Shown piece by piece: positions 15,879 to 24,716 of a stretch of 64,000 nt of DNA. Position 1 is the first letter of the stretch. Every line of letters begins with the position of its first letter. The notes under the pieces are model-generated. The model searched no databases. It worked only from the letters and a program-made list of their open reading frames with translations, and had not been told where the DNA came from. The DNA comes from Sphingobium xanthum. Its GTDB lineage: Bacteria; Pseudomonadota; Alphaproteobacteria; Sphingomonadales; Sphingomonadaceae. The stretch covers positions 1-64,000 of the forward strand of contig NZ_JAHKKS010000003.1 in assembly GCF_019737615.1 (NCBI RefSeq). Reading direction: 5' to 3'. The position numbers and the translations under genes are program-made.

Positions 15879-16562
15879 ATGATCCAACGGCGCGACCTTC
15901 TTTCCATGCTGGCGGGCGGCGCGTCCGCCTTGCTGATCGGCTGCTCCAAGCGCCTCCCCACCTACCGCTATCGCCTGACCGTCGAAGTGGATACGCCGCA
16001 GGGGCTGCGCCGTGGATCGAGCGTGATCGAAGTGCGCACGGTCGATCAGATCGCCTTTCCCGGTCCCGAGGCGGGCATTGCGCGCACAAGCGTCACCGGC
16101 GAGGCGGTCGCAGTGGACCTTCCCGGTGGGCAGACACTTTTCGCGCTTCTTAGAAACGACGCCCATTCATCAAATTTTCCTTCACAAGTGATCTGGGAAG
16201 CTTACCCTCCGCTTGTCACGCCCGACGCCGCGAGCGCATTGCGTGCTCTTTTGAAGCAAGACGGCCTCCGTGTGTTGGCTCCCCGATCTTATCCAACTTT
16301 GGCGCGATTTCGAGACATTCGGAACTCCGCATCAGTGGTCCGCGTGAACCCTGCCGATCTTGCGGCAAGTTTCGGCAACAATACTAGGCTTCGACGTATC
16401 ACCATTGAATTGACAGACGCTGCTGTGAGCGAGGGGATCAGAAAGAAATTAGTTTGGCTCTCTGAATTTCCTGAACCTTCATTAAAACCTGGTCATTCTG
16501 GGGATGATTTTACTTTTCCCGCTATCCTACGCTTCGGACATTTCCGAAGGAGCGATATATGA
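15879..16562 (+). CDS. Putative lipoprotein with twin-arginine-like N-terminus, function unknown
   Basis: A 227-residue protein. The ATG chosen has GGAGGAAAG directly upstream. The signal is unusual: QRRDLLSML resembles a Tat motif and ends in the lipobox LLIGCS, suggesting a Tat- or Sec-exported lipoprotein. The first part of the mature chain (RYRLTVEVDTPQG to GEAVAVDLPGGQTLFALLR) looks like a small beta domain; the rest is unfamiliar. An in-frame upstream ATG preceded by a repeat is an alternative start. The second half is noticeably more AT-rich than its neighbours, hinting at transfer or decay. Confidence 0.65.
   Translation: MIQRRDLLSMLAGGASALLIGCSKRLPTYRYRLTVEVDTPQGLRRGSSVIEVRTVDQIAFPGPEAGIARTSVTGEAVAVDLPGGQTLFALLRNDAHSSNFPSQVIWEAYPPLVTPDAASALRALLKQDGLRVLAPRSYPTLARFRDIRNSASVVRVNPADLAASFGNNTRLRRITIELTDAAVSEGIRKKLVWLSEFPEPSLKPGHSGDDFTFPAILRFGHFRRSDI
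16540..16556 (+). repeat. 17-bp direct repeat, copy 2 (within a small hairpin)
   Basis: An exact second copy of ATTTCCGAAGGAGCGAT, two bases before an ATG whose short frame runs into the RNase P RNA gene and is probably not translated usefully. Here the repeat forms part of a hairpin, CTTCGGA-CATT-TCCGAAG. It overlaps the end of the lipoprotein gene. Confidence 0.5.
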
Positions 16563-16689
16563 ATGCGGATGATGCTCACTCTTTGATGCTGGCTCCCATG
16601 ATCGTCCGAACTGGCAATCTCGGCAGCATCCGGCATCGGAAGAACAAGGACTACCAACCGCCATCCGAACCCCCTATATGCCCAATCAT

Positions 16690-17099
16690 GCCAGGCGGCC
16701 GGGCGATCGCGGCGGTCCTTCGGGACCGGCGAGGAAAGTCCGGGCTCCACGAAACGACGGTGCCGGATAACGTCCGGCGGCTTCCCTCGGGGAGTCAGGG
16801 ACAGTGCAACAGAGAGCAGGTCACGCAGGCTTCGGCCCCGTGAACAGTGAAAGGGTGCGGTAAGAGCGCACCGCGTCCCCGGCAACGGGCGACGGCGAGG
16901 TAAACCCCACCGGGAGCAAGACCGAATAGGGGCGGCGCGCGGGAGCAATTCCGCTAGGCATGTTTCGGCCGAGACCGCCCGGGTTGGTTGCTTGAGGCCG
17001 TCGGTAACGGCGGCCCTAGAGGAATGATCGCCCATCCGCGGCGCGTCGCTTGCGCGATACGGTTGCGGTGGACAGAACCCGGCTTACAGGCCGCCTGGC
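16690..17099 (+). ncRNA. rnpB: RNase P RNA, catalytic subunit (type A)
   Basis: The RNA component of RNase P, which trims tRNA 5' ends. Conserved cores are present: GAGGAAAGTCCGGGCTCCA near the 5' end, ACAGTGCAACAGAGAGCA, GTGAACAGTGAAAGGGTG, GGTAAACCCCACC, and ACAGAACCCGGCTTACA at the 3' end. Boundaries were set by the P1 helix: GCCAGGCGGCC at the 5' end pairs perfectly with GGCCGCCTGGC at the 3' end. About 410 nt, a normal length. Confidence 0.97.
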
Positions 17100-17175
17100 A
17101 TTTTCATGATTGATTTCGCGCTAAACATCTTTGCGCACCTGCCGTTCTGGACCCTGGGGACAGAATAGAGGTTTC

Positions 17176-17721
17176 ATGCCGGATATGCTTGTCCGCGGCC
17201 GGGATTGTGGTGACTGTACGGAATGCTGCCATACGGCATCGATTGAGTCGCCTACCCTCACCAAGCCCAACGGCGTCTCCTGTCCACATGTCTGCGCGAC
17301 GGGATGCGGCATCTACGCGGCCCGGCCCGATCCGTGCAGCGACTGGTATTGCGCCTGGCGCCTGTCCGACACGCTGGACGATCGCTGGCGACCGGATCGG
17401 TGCGGCATCCTCGTCGAAATGCTGTTTGACGTCATTCCGCACGGCTTTGCGATCCCGGCTATCCGCTTCACGCTGCTGCATCCGACGACGGACCTGTTCT
17501 GGCCGCCTTTCGTCGCGCTGGTGACGAAAGCCATCGCCCTGCGCCAGCCCGCCTATCTGTGTCTGCACGGCCCGCCGGGTCATCTGCTGGCACAGAGTCT
17601 GCTCAACGTGCCCGCGTTGATCGCCGCGGTTGATGCCGGCGACGAGGAGAGCGTCCGCACCGGCCTGCAGCGCGCCCGCGCCAGCCTCGAAGCGCATCAT
17701 TGGCAGCGCAAATCCGCCTGA
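17176..17721 (+). CDS. YkgJ-family cysteine-cluster protein
   Basis: A 181-residue protein with a Cys-rich N-terminus: CGDCTECC, then CPHVCATGCGIYAARPDPCSDWYC. This CxxCxxCC plus CxxY/RP.C pattern belongs to the YkgJ/UPF0153 zinc- or iron-binding family, whose biochemical role is undetermined. The ATG has GAGG 4 nt upstream; an in-frame start 45 nt earlier lacks this. The C-terminal half is helical. It is followed by the GNAT gene on the same strand. Confidence 0.8.
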   Translation: MPDMLVRGRDCGDCTECCHTASIESPTLTKPNGVSCPHVCATGCGIYAARPDPCSDWYCAWRLSDTLDDRWRPDRCGILVEMLFDVIPHGFAIPAIRFTLLHPTTDLFWPPFVALVTKAIALRQPAYLCLHGPPGHLLAQSLLNVPALIAAVDAGDEESVRTGLQRARASLEAHHWQRKSA

Positions 17722-17814
17722 GCCGGTCCTGCCGCGCTTTCTCGCCAGCGGTACTGGCGCACAGCCGCGGTGCCTTATACAGCATGTCGGGCCTCCCCTA
17801 GCGAATGGTCCGGC

Positions 17815-18708
17815 ATGCACTCTCACGGCCTTGTTCTCACGACCACCGATCGCGGCGAAGGCCCGGTATTCGATGAGTTCTTCGCCGCCTATGACGGGGC
17901 CTTCGTGCTCCCCGACGAAAAGGAGGATCGCGAGGGCCTGGCGATCTGCCTGGCGCTCAATCACGGTCCCGAAAATGCCGCTCTGACAGCGAGCTTCGGT
18001 CCATTTAGGGAGCTCTGCGTCGTCGCGCATGACGAGGCGGACGGACAATTCGTCGGCGGCGCCAATTTCATTGCCTCGCCGTACACAGCGGCGGACGGCA
18101 CGCAGGTCGTCACCGCCAATCTCAACTACATCTTCCTGGCGCCTGAAGCGCGCGGCAAAGGTCGTTTTCGCGCCCTCAACGCGGCAGTGCGCGCCCTGAT
18201 CGCCGGTCTGTTTTCCGACACGCCGGCCGATCAGGTGCTGATCTTCATCGAGCAGAACGATCCGTTCCGCATGACGCGCGAGGCCTATGCCCGCGATACC
18301 GACTATACCGGCATGGACCAGTTCGACCGGCTGCGCATCTGGCGCCGTCTCGGCGCGATGATCGTCGATTTCCCCTATGTGCAGCCGGCGCTGTCCGCCG
18401 ATCAGGATGCGGACGACACGCTCGTCTATTCCGTTCTGGGCGCGACCGGCGCGAACATTCCGGCCGATGTGCTGCGCCACCATCTTGAGCGTTTTTTCCA
18501 CATCTCCGTGCTGAAGGGCGCGGAAGACGATGGGGAGAGCGTGATCGGCGATCAGTTGCGGCGGCTCGCGCAGATGATCGCCCGGGGCGAGGCCGTCCCG
18601 CTGATCGATCCCGCGCCAGCGCTCGAGCGGATCGGCGACCCGATCGCCGCTATTGCGGCGCCGCCGGCTCCAAGCTTTCGCGACTTCGCCCGCGCTTGCC
18701 GGCTCTGA
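17815..18708 (+). CDS. GNAT-like acetyltransferase domain protein, function unknown
   Basis: A 297-residue protein. Segment NLNYIFLAPEARGKGRFRAL (about 102-120) matches GNAT motif A, where R/Q-x-x-G-x-G/A binds acetyl-CoA; the flanking strand/helix order also fits. The rest (EQNDPFRMTREAYARDTDYTGMDQFDRLRIWRRLGA and the C-terminal 90 residues) is specific and unfamiliar. The last 59 bp overlap the end of the convergent 724-residue membrane-protein gene, so both proteins share DNA for their C-termini. The substrate is unknown. ATG chosen over an upstream in-frame ATG that encodes a non-conserved-looking lead. Confidence 0.62.
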   Translation: MHSHGLVLTTTDRGEGPVFDEFFAAYDGAFVLPDEKEDREGLAICLALNHGPENAALTASFGPFRELCVVAHDEADGQFVGGANFIASPYTAADGTQVVTANLNYIFLAPEARGKGRFRALNAAVRALIAGLFSDTPADQVLIFIEQNDPFRMTREAYARDTDYTGMDQFDRLRIWRRLGAMIVDFPYVQPALSADQDADDTLVYSVLGATGANIPADVLRHHLERFFHISVLKGAEDDGESVIGDQLRRLAQMIARGEAVPLIDPAPALERIGDPIAAIAAPPAPSFRDFARACRL

Positions 18709-20824
18709 TCTTCTTCCCGCGCGGCCGATACGCTTCCCAATAGGGATCGTCGTCGAAATAATCCTGATTGTCCGGCTGGTTGGTCGCACGCCACGCCCGC
18801 AGCCTTTCCTCCATTTCGGTCATCGACTCATAGTGATGATCGACATGGGTCGGGAAGGTGCAGGCGGCCAGGGGATGATAGCTGCGGCCATAGGCGTCGA
18901 AATCGATGATCTTCTTGACGGCCGCATAGGGCGACAGCCTCGTCTCGATCTCCTCGACCTTCCCTGTCTTTTCGCCCCGAGCCCGCGCCTCGGCCGCTTC
19001 CGTGACAGCCGCCTTGCGGTCCTTCTCCTCCCCCGCGTCGAGCATGCGCGCGATGATCGCCTTCAGTGTTTCGCCGCCCTGGAGGTCGGGCATCAGGAAA
19101 TGATCCGGCGTGCAGCCCGGATCATCGATCGCGCAGGCATAGGCGAAGCGATGCTTGGGGGCATCGACATCGATCTTCTCGACCACCTCCAGAAACGCGC
19201 CGACGATCTTCCGGGCAAGCTGCCGCTTGAGAAACTGGCAAGTCTCGGAATCGGCGATGTTGCCATGCTCGAAGAAGGGGATGAGATCGAACCAGGGCCT
19301 TTTCGATCCGTCGGCGAGCGCCTCGACATAATCCATTGATTGCTTGTCGCCCTCGTCGCGATGCACCGGTCGCCACACGGGCTTCTCCGGTCGCGACTCC
19401 GGCGCTTCCACCAGCATGACGAAGGCCACCCAGAGATAGGCCGAATAATAGCGCGCGGGTTCGCCGCTATCATGTTCGGACGGGCCGACCTTGAAGATCT
19501 CGGTCAGTTCCTCCGTTTCCGTCTCCCGCTCCGTGAGTTCGATCGCATCGACATAGAGCAGGGGCCGGTCGTCCTGCTTCCCCTTGTAGCTGTTCCGGGC
19601 CGCTCTCGGCAGGCGCGTCAATTCCTTGCCGCCCTCCCGCGTCTTGAGGGACTCGCTGCTGCGCAGATGGCCGGTGATGCGCGCCGGGATCGCCATGGCG
19701 CTCAGACTGCGCGGCGTGTCGCCTTGCTCTTTCGCTGCCTCATTGGCGAGGTCGATCCGTGCCTTTTCCTTGTCGACAAGCGCCTGCACACGCTGCGTCA
19801 AGGCCGTCCCGTCGATGCCGGGCCGATCGGCCAGCCCCACGATGTCGATCGAGTTATTCTCGTCGCCGAACCCATATTGCATGGTGATGAACTCGGCGTC
19901 CCACATGCCGCAGGTGGACTTGCAGATCGGGATGCTCGGTCCCCAGAGCAGCCAGCAATTGTAGATGAACAGCTGGATCTGCCGGATATCCATCGAGCGG
20001 TCGCCGAAATCGATGCCGTTCACATGGCGCCCGTCCCAATTGAAGGCGTCGATGATCGGCGGCCACTTCTCACTGAAATGGACGAGCAGACCGGACAGGA
20101 GATGCAGCGGCGCGATGAACCCGCTTCGGACCTCGATCGGCGTGATGAAGCGGTTGCCGCTCGCTCCCCCGATAATGTCCGCCACCGCGCCGAAATAGGT
20201 CTGGATCTCTTCCTGCTGCTTCGTGATGCGGCCGGGATGGAGGATCTTGATGGCGTGCTTCGCACCACGCTCATCGACTTTCGCCACGGAGTCCTGCCAC
20301 GCCTGCATGCGCCATTTGTGCCGCTTGGCCAGTTCTTCTCGATTGGTCTCCGGGTCTTCGTCCACCTCGACACCATAATCGGGGTGATCCTCCGGCAGCG
20401 GCCAGCTGAATTCCGGTCGCGGCCGGAAAATGCCATGCTCGATGCGTCGGCGTGTCCCGGCGATCAGCCTCGGATTGCTGAGCGTGAACAGGCCGAATGG
20501 CGGTTCCGACGACGCAATGATTGTCGCGATCGCCTGCCTGCGGCCGGCACCGCAGGCCCGGTGCAGCCGGTAGCAGCGGGACAGGGCGCGATAGCGATCC
20601 CTGAGCTTGATGACATGAAGCGGCGACTTGGAGACGCTGAGAAGCAGCCCCAGGAAACCTATGGCCGCCGTGAGCTGCACGAAGAACGACCACTCCCACG
20701 GAAACTGGAAACCTTGGGCGGCTCCCTCGTTCACTGCGTTGCTCGCCGCTTTGGCCGGCGCCACCAGCATGACCCATGCGGCCGCGGCAAGGACGACCTT
20801 CCCCGTAAGTCTTTGCGTTGCCAT
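18650..20824 (-). CDS. Large membrane-associated protein of unknown function
   Basis: A 724-residue protein I do not recognise. The N-terminus has either a cleavable signal peptide ending APAKA or a first helix (about 8-27), then a strong membrane helix (VQLTAAIGFLGLLLSV, about 49-64); the remaining 650 residues look soluble. Noticeable segments are NCWLLWGPSIPICKSTCGMW with three Cys, MQYGFGDENNSIDIV, and an aromatic AYLWVAFVMLVEA. The end is highly basic (RPRGKKIRAGKRGRSR). Cytoplasmic or periplasmic placement of the large domain is undecided. It converges on and overlaps the GNAT gene, which suggests that the two evolved as a unit. Confidence 0.75.
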   Translation of the reverse strand: MATQRLTGKVVLAAAAWVMLVAPAKAASNAVNEGAAQGFQFPWEWSFFVQLTAAIGFLGLLLSVSKSPLHVIKLRDRYRALSRCYRLHRACGAGRRQAIATIIASSEPPFGLFTLSNPRLIAGTRRRIEHGIFRPRPEFSWPLPEDHPDYGVEVDEDPETNREELAKRHKWRMQAWQDSVAKVDERGAKHAIKILHPGRITKQQEEIQTYFGAVADIIGGASGNRFITPIEVRSGFIAPLHLLSGLLVHFSEKWPPIIDAFNWDGRHVNGIDFGDRSMDIRQIQLFIYNCWLLWGPSIPICKSTCGMWDAEFITMQYGFGDENNSIDIVGLADRPGIDGTALTQRVQALVDKEKARIDLANEAAKEQGDTPRSLSAMAIPARITGHLRSSESLKTREGGKELTRLPRAARNSYKGKQDDRPLLYVDAIELTERETETEELTEIFKVGPSEHDSGEPARYYSAYLWVAFVMLVEAPESRPEKPVWRPVHRDEGDKQSMDYVEALADGSKRPWFDLIPFFEHGNIADSETCQFLKRQLARKIVGAFLEVVEKIDVDAPKHRFAYACAIDDPGCTPDHFLMPDLQGGETLKAIIARMLDAGEEKDRKAAVTEAAEARARGEKTGKVEEIETRLSPYAAVKKIIDFDAYGRSYHPLAACTFPTHVDHHYESMTEMEERLRAWRATNQPDNQDYFDDDPYWEAYRPRGKKIRAGKRGRSRESLEPAAPQ

Positions 20825-20939
20825 GGCTTCTCCCCCTCAGATCCACTTGCTCAAGGGAATGCCTCTTTCATGGGGCCATGTGCAAGCGCCACCGTGCATC
20901 GCGGTGGATTTCGTCACATAGCCGCACTAAGTAGGCGGG

Positions 20940-21479
20940 ATGGCCAAAGCAGGGCGCAACAATGACTGGGGATTCCCCCGCTGGCGGAGCTACGGCGCCG
21001 CTCGCGAGGCGCAGGCCGTGCGCCTGTGCGATCGGCACGGCTGCGATCAGCCCGGCAATTGCCCGGCGCCAAAATCGCCCAACAGCCCGGAGCGCTGGTA
21101 TTTCTGCCAGGAGCATGCCGGCGAGTATAATCGCGGCTGGGACTATTTTCAGGGCCTCGACGAGGAAGAGCGCAACCAGCGCATGCACAATGAGCAGCGC
21201 GATGCCTCGGGCTATCGGCAAAGCTCGCACCATCAATGGGGCGGCCCGGGCGACGGCACGCGCTCGCGCGACGAGATGAAAGCGCTCGACGTGCTGGGTC
21301 TCGACAGCGACGCCGATTTCGAAGCGGTGAAGAAGAGCTGGCGCGCCCTTGCCAAGGAAAGCCATCCGGACGTGAAGCCGGGCGATGCCGAAGCGGCCAG
21401 ACGCTTCCAGGAAATCCAGGCCGCCTATGACGTGTTGCGCACGGCCGAGGAGCGCAAGAGCTGGAAGCCGGCGGGATGA
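20940..21479 (+). CDS. J-domain (DnaJ-like) co-chaperone with Cys-rich N-terminus
   Basis: A 179-residue protein with a C-terminal J domain (about 113-175): ALDVLGLDSDADFEAVKKSWR, the invariant HPD at 142-144, and FQEIQAAYDVL. J domains stimulate the ATPase of DnaK-type Hsp70. The N-terminal 70 residues have four Cys (30, 35, 41, 56) and WYFCQEHAGEYN, possibly a small zinc site. This arrangement is found in alphaproteobacterial J-proteins. Its TGA overlaps the ATG of the ferredoxin gene, forming a three-gene operon. Confidence 0.88.
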   Translation: MAKAGRNNDWGFPRWRSYGAAREAQAVRLCDRHGCDQPGNCPAPKSPNSPERWYFCQEHAGEYNRGWDYFQGLDEEERNQRMHNEQRDASGYRQSSHHQWGGPGDGTRSRDEMKALDVLGLDSDADFEAVKKSWRALAKESHPDVKPGDAEAARRFQEIQAAYDVLRTAEERKSWKPAG

Positions 21480-21787
21480 CCGCGCGCCGGGTGAAGGCGC
21501 ACTGGTCGAACACGGTTCTGGTCTGCCGCAAATGCTCGAAGAAAGTGAAAGGCGGCTTCGGCCCTGACGGCGACAAGCCGCTCTCGAAGGCGCTCCGCAA
21601 GCATCTCCAGCTCGGCAAGGGGCGCAAGGCAAGCGCCGGCATCATCGAGGTCGGCTGCCTCGACGTCTGCCCCAAAGGCGCCATCACCGTGGTCGATGCG
21701 CGCCATCCCGACCAGTGGCTGCTCGTCCGCCCCCACGCCAATCTCGATGCGCTGGCGCACGAGCTCGGCCTCAAGGAACCGCATTGA
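21476..21787 (+). CDS. (2Fe-2S) ferredoxin domain protein, thioredoxin-like type
   Basis: A 103-residue protein with cysteines C17 and C20 (VCRKC) and C61 and C65 (GCLDVCPKGA), the spacing of thioredoxin-fold [2Fe-2S] ferredoxins such as the Azotobacter Shethna/CbiW-like group. These carry one [2Fe-2S] cluster; the electron partner is unknown here. It overlaps the J-domain gene by 4 bp and the next gene by 1 bp, so all three are co-translated. Confidence 0.85.
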   Translation: MTARRVKAHWSNTVLVCRKCSKKVKGGFGPDGDKPLSKALRKHLQLGKGRKASAGIIEVGCLDVCPKGAITVVDARHPDQWLLVRPHANLDALAHELGLKEPH

Positions 21788-21981
21788 TGCGCAGCACCGG
21801 CGAGAGCGTCACCGTGCGCCTCTATTTCCTCTCGGAGGAAGGCACCGCCGAAACCCTGATGTACGGCCCGCTCTCCGACGCCCTTGCCATGGCCGCGCAG
21901 CAGAGCGAGGACGTGCAAGCCGGCCTCTTCATCGCCACCGACAATGATGTGATCGCCTATCTCGACCTGATCGAGGAATGA
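21787..21981 (+). CDS. Small conserved-looking protein, function unknown
   Basis: A 64-residue acidic protein (RLYFLSEEGTAETLMYG, DVQAGLFIATDNDVIAYLDLIEE). The start is set by a TGATG overlap with the ferredoxin gene, so it is very likely translated with it. No motif, signal or membrane segment is seen. Its place in the J-domain/ferredoxin operon is the only functional clue. Confidence 0.7.
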   Translation: MRSTGESVTVRLYFLSEEGTAETLMYGPLSDALAMAAQQSEDVQAGLFIATDNDVIAYLDLIEE

Positions 21982-22277
21982 GGGGGGCTGTCCTACAGGC
22001 CTCCCTTCATGGCAGGAGAAGATAAGGCCGCAAATGTGCCGCCGCTCTTTGATCCCGTGAAAATCCGCAGAAATCCGCCACCTTCCCCCGGCCCGGAGCA
22101 AAGTTTCGTGCGCTCACCATACGCGATATGAGGGAAGTTAGCGAAATTTGGCCGAAAACCCGCAGAAATGCGTGGGTTGCTTGTCAACGCCCCTGCACGG
22201 GACCTGCATCGCCCATGCAGATAGCCGACCTTATCGCCACTGGGAGTGCCCGAAGCGCCTCCGCAGCGCCGGACGAC
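21982..22277. other. Intergenic region without recognised gene
   Basis: This 296-bp gap separates the J-domain operon from the convergent beta-helix gene. It contains a few small inverted repeats (for example CCCGCA-GAAA-TGCGTGGG) but no gene, tRNA or clear terminator with a U-tract that I can support. Confidence 0.5.
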
Positions 22278-23222
22278 TCAGCGCTTCTCGTAGCGCTTCA
22301 TGCTCGCGGCGATGACATTCTCGCCGATCGCCAGCCGGTCGCCCGACCAGTCGGCCACGAACGCGCTGGGCCGCGAGATGCCGGGCACGAAGCTGGCGCG
22401 ATTACCCTGGATGATGAGACCTTCTGACCCATTCTCGTTGCCCTCGGCGCCGACCGCGATGAAGGCGCTCCAATTGTCCTTGTCGCGGCCCTGCACCATA
22501 ACGTTGCCGGCGACGCGGCCGGTCGACCCGGCGGGCAGGTCGATCATGTAATTGGTGAGCTTGCCCTGGCTGTCGTCGATGCTGTTGTCGACGATCTCCA
22601 CCTGCCGCGCGCGCGCCTTGATATAATGCCCGCCGCTACCCGCCTCGAAGCGCGAGCGGGTGACGCTCAGCGAGGCGATCTGGCCGATATAGATGCTGTG
22701 CGCGCAGTCGAGATCGCGGTCGCAGCGGCCGAGGCGGCTGAAGGTCGAGCGGTCGATCGTGATGCGGCCATTCTCGTCCGGCGCGGTGAGAATGCCCTGC
22801 TCGCTGTTGCGGAACACCGAGTAGCTGACGGTCAGCGCGCCCTGCTCGAGGCGGATGCCGGCGCCATTGCCATCGGGCACGGCATAGCCCTGAAAGACCA
22901 GACCATCGATCGCCGCTGCCTGCCCGCGCAGCACAAGGCCGGCCTTCTGCTCGCAAGTGACGCGCTCGAAAATTGCGGTGCCACGTTCGCGCGCCCGGAT
23001 CGTGATCCGCCCGGCCTGCTGCACGGCGCATTGCCGATAGGTGCCCGGCGCGACGAGGATGGTGCCCTGCCCCTCGCCGATGGCATCGATCGCTTCAGAC
23101 AGGCGCCCATAGGCCTCGCCGGTCTCGACCAGCACGAAAGGCGCGCTCTGCTGGGCAGGCGCGCTGGCGGCGAGACCCACGACAAGGGGCAGGAAGGCGA
23201 GCGATGCGGCGAGGGCTTTCAT
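22278..23222 (-). CDS. Secreted right-handed beta-helix repeat protein
   Basis: A 314-residue protein with a signal peptide (MKALAASLAFLPLVVGLAASAPAQ). The mature part shows repeating short strands of the parallel beta-helix kind: GTILVAPGTYRQC, GRITIRARERG, GLVLRGQAAAIDGLVF, GALTVSYSVFRNS, GRITIDRSTFSRLG, then GLIIQGNRASFVPG. This fold is typical of pectate-lyase-like and NosD-like carbohydrate-binding proteins; no catalytic residues can be named. Cys pairs (QCAVQ/TCEQ and RCDRDLDC) may form disulphides. Start chosen at the ATG of the signal peptide. Confidence 0.82.
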   Translation of the reverse strand: MKALAASLAFLPLVVGLAASAPAQQSAPFVLVETGEAYGRLSEAIDAIGEGQGTILVAPGTYRQCAVQQAGRITIRARERGTAIFERVTCEQKAGLVLRGQAAAIDGLVFQGYAVPDGNGAGIRLEQGALTVSYSVFRNSEQGILTAPDENGRITIDRSTFSRLGRCDRDLDCAHSIYIGQIASLSVTRSRFEAGSGGHYIKARARQVEIVDNSIDDSQGKLTNYMIDLPAGSTGRVAGNVMVQGRDKDNWSAFIAVGAEGNENGSEGLIIQGNRASFVPGISRPSAFVADWSGDRLAIGENVIAASMKRYEKR

Positions 23223-23295
23223 GCCGGTCTCTCTATCCGCCAAGACGTTACCGGGCAATTGCCCGCGCCGCGCCGCCTGTCCGGAATCAGGGCAG

Positions 23296-24579
23296 TCAGG
23301 CGGGCTGGTACGGGTCCGGCGCGACGCGGTAGCGCCACCGGCCATCCTCCCGATAGAAGCGCAGATGGCGCACGCGCACCAGATAGACGAGGCCGATCGT
23401 CGTGGCGACAAAGCCTGCCGATCCGCCCACGACCATGGACGCGCGCGGCCCCAGATGATCCGCTACCCAGCCGACGAAGGGCGCGCCGATCGGCAGGCCG
23501 CCGAGCAGGATCGCCATATGAATCGCGATGACGCGGCCACGCATCGCCCGCTCGGTGGCAAGCTGCACGAAGCCATTGGCCGATGTCATCAGCGTCTGCG
23601 TCGAGAGGCCGATCAGCACCATCATGAAGCTGAACAGCAGATAATTGGGCGCCGCCGCCGCCAGCATCATGGTGCAGCCGAAGCAGAAGGCGCCGCCGAT
23701 CAGGTGAAAGAGCCGCGGTCGGTCGCGCCGCGCGGCAAGCAGCGCGCCGATCACCGAGCCGACCGCCAGCAGTGAGGTGAGCAGCCCACATTCGCCCGCG
23801 CCCTTGTGAAACACCGCGACCGACATGACGCTGACGAACACCGCAAAATTCATGCCCAGCATGCCCATGAAGAACAGCATCGTGAACACCGTGCGAATGT
23901 CCGGCCGGTTGCGGACATAGCGGAACCCGTCGAGCAGCCGCGCCTTGCCGCGCTCGCCCGGCGCATGGCGATGGAGGTCCGGCACATGGATGCGCATCAG
24001 CCCGCCGATGATGAACGCATAGCACAGGCCGTTGATGATGAAGACCCAGCCGGTGCCGACCAGCGCAATGAGCAGGCCGGCAATCGCCGGGCCGATCGCG
24101 CGGGCAAGCTGGAAGGCGGTGCCGTTGAGGGCCACGGCATTGCCGATATCGCCCTCGCCCACCAGCTCGGAAATGAAGCTGTTACGCGCGGGCATGTCGA
24201 AGGCCATGCCGCAGCCGAGCAGGAACGCCAGCACATAGACATGCCACAGCTGCACCGCGCCGCTGACCGTCGCGAGACCGAGCGCCAGCGCGAGCACCGC
24301 CATGCCGCACTGGATGGCGATGAGCAGCTTGCGCCGATCGACATGGTCCGCCGCCGTGCCGGTGACCGCCACCAGCAGCAATTGTGGTGTGAATTGGAGG
24401 GCCGTCACGATACCCACCGCCGCCGCGCTGTGATCGGTCAATTCGGTCAGCACCAGCCAGGTCTGCGCCGTGCCCTGCATCCAGGAACCGATGTTGGACA
24501 GGAGGCCGGAGACGATCCACAACCGGAAATTGCGGTTGGCCAGCGAACGAAACGTTCCTCTGGCCGGCGGCGCAGTCAT
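23296..24579 (-). CDS. MFS transporter, EntS/MFS_3-like
   Basis: A 427-residue inner-membrane protein with 12 predicted helices. N-terminal FRSLANRNFRLWIVSGLLSN and SWMQGTAQTWLVLTEL, and the loop 2-3 motif GTAADHVDRRKLL, are typical of the MFS_3 group that includes the enterobactin exporter EntS. It is probably a proton-driven exporter of a small molecule; no siderophore genes are nearby to name it. I use the ATG six bases after GAGGTGAGG rather than a GTG four codons earlier. Confidence 0.87.
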   Translation of the reverse strand: MTAPPARGTFRSLANRNFRLWIVSGLLSNIGSWMQGTAQTWLVLTELTDHSAAAVGIVTALQFTPQLLLVAVTGTAADHVDRRKLLIAIQCGMAVLALALGLATVSGAVQLWHVYVLAFLLGCGMAFDMPARNSFISELVGEGDIGNAVALNGTAFQLARAIGPAIAGLLIALVGTGWVFIINGLCYAFIIGGLMRIHVPDLHRHAPGERGKARLLDGFRYVRNRPDIRTVFTMLFFMGMLGMNFAVFVSVMSVAVFHKGAGECGLLTSLLAVGSVIGALLAARRDRPRLFHLIGGAFCFGCTMMLAAAAPNYLLFSFMMVLIGLSTQTLMTSANGFVQLATERAMRGRVIAIHMAILLGGLPIGAPFVGWVADHLGPRASMVVGGSAGFVATTIGLVYLVRVRHLRFYREDGRWRYRVAPDPYQPA

Positions 24580-24716
24580 CGGCTTCCTCACCTCGCTTCT
24601 GGATGACGAGTCTTCGTCTCTAGGTCGATGGGAATCTATAAGTAAGCCGGCTTGCTATCGTCTTGCCGCAGCCGGTAGTTTGACTGGTACATAGTGACGG
24701 CCGGTCGCAGCGACGC

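Noticed and set aside
16559..16843. A 94-codon frame running into rnpB
   Set aside because: The start is preceded by a repeat-borne ribosome-binding site, but more than half of the frame is RNase P RNA, so a stable protein is unlikely.
19340..20965. A 541-codon frame opposite the 724-residue membrane protein
   Set aside because: Considered as the real gene, but the minus-strand frame has a signal/membrane start and balanced composition, whereas this one is Arg/His-rich with no motif.
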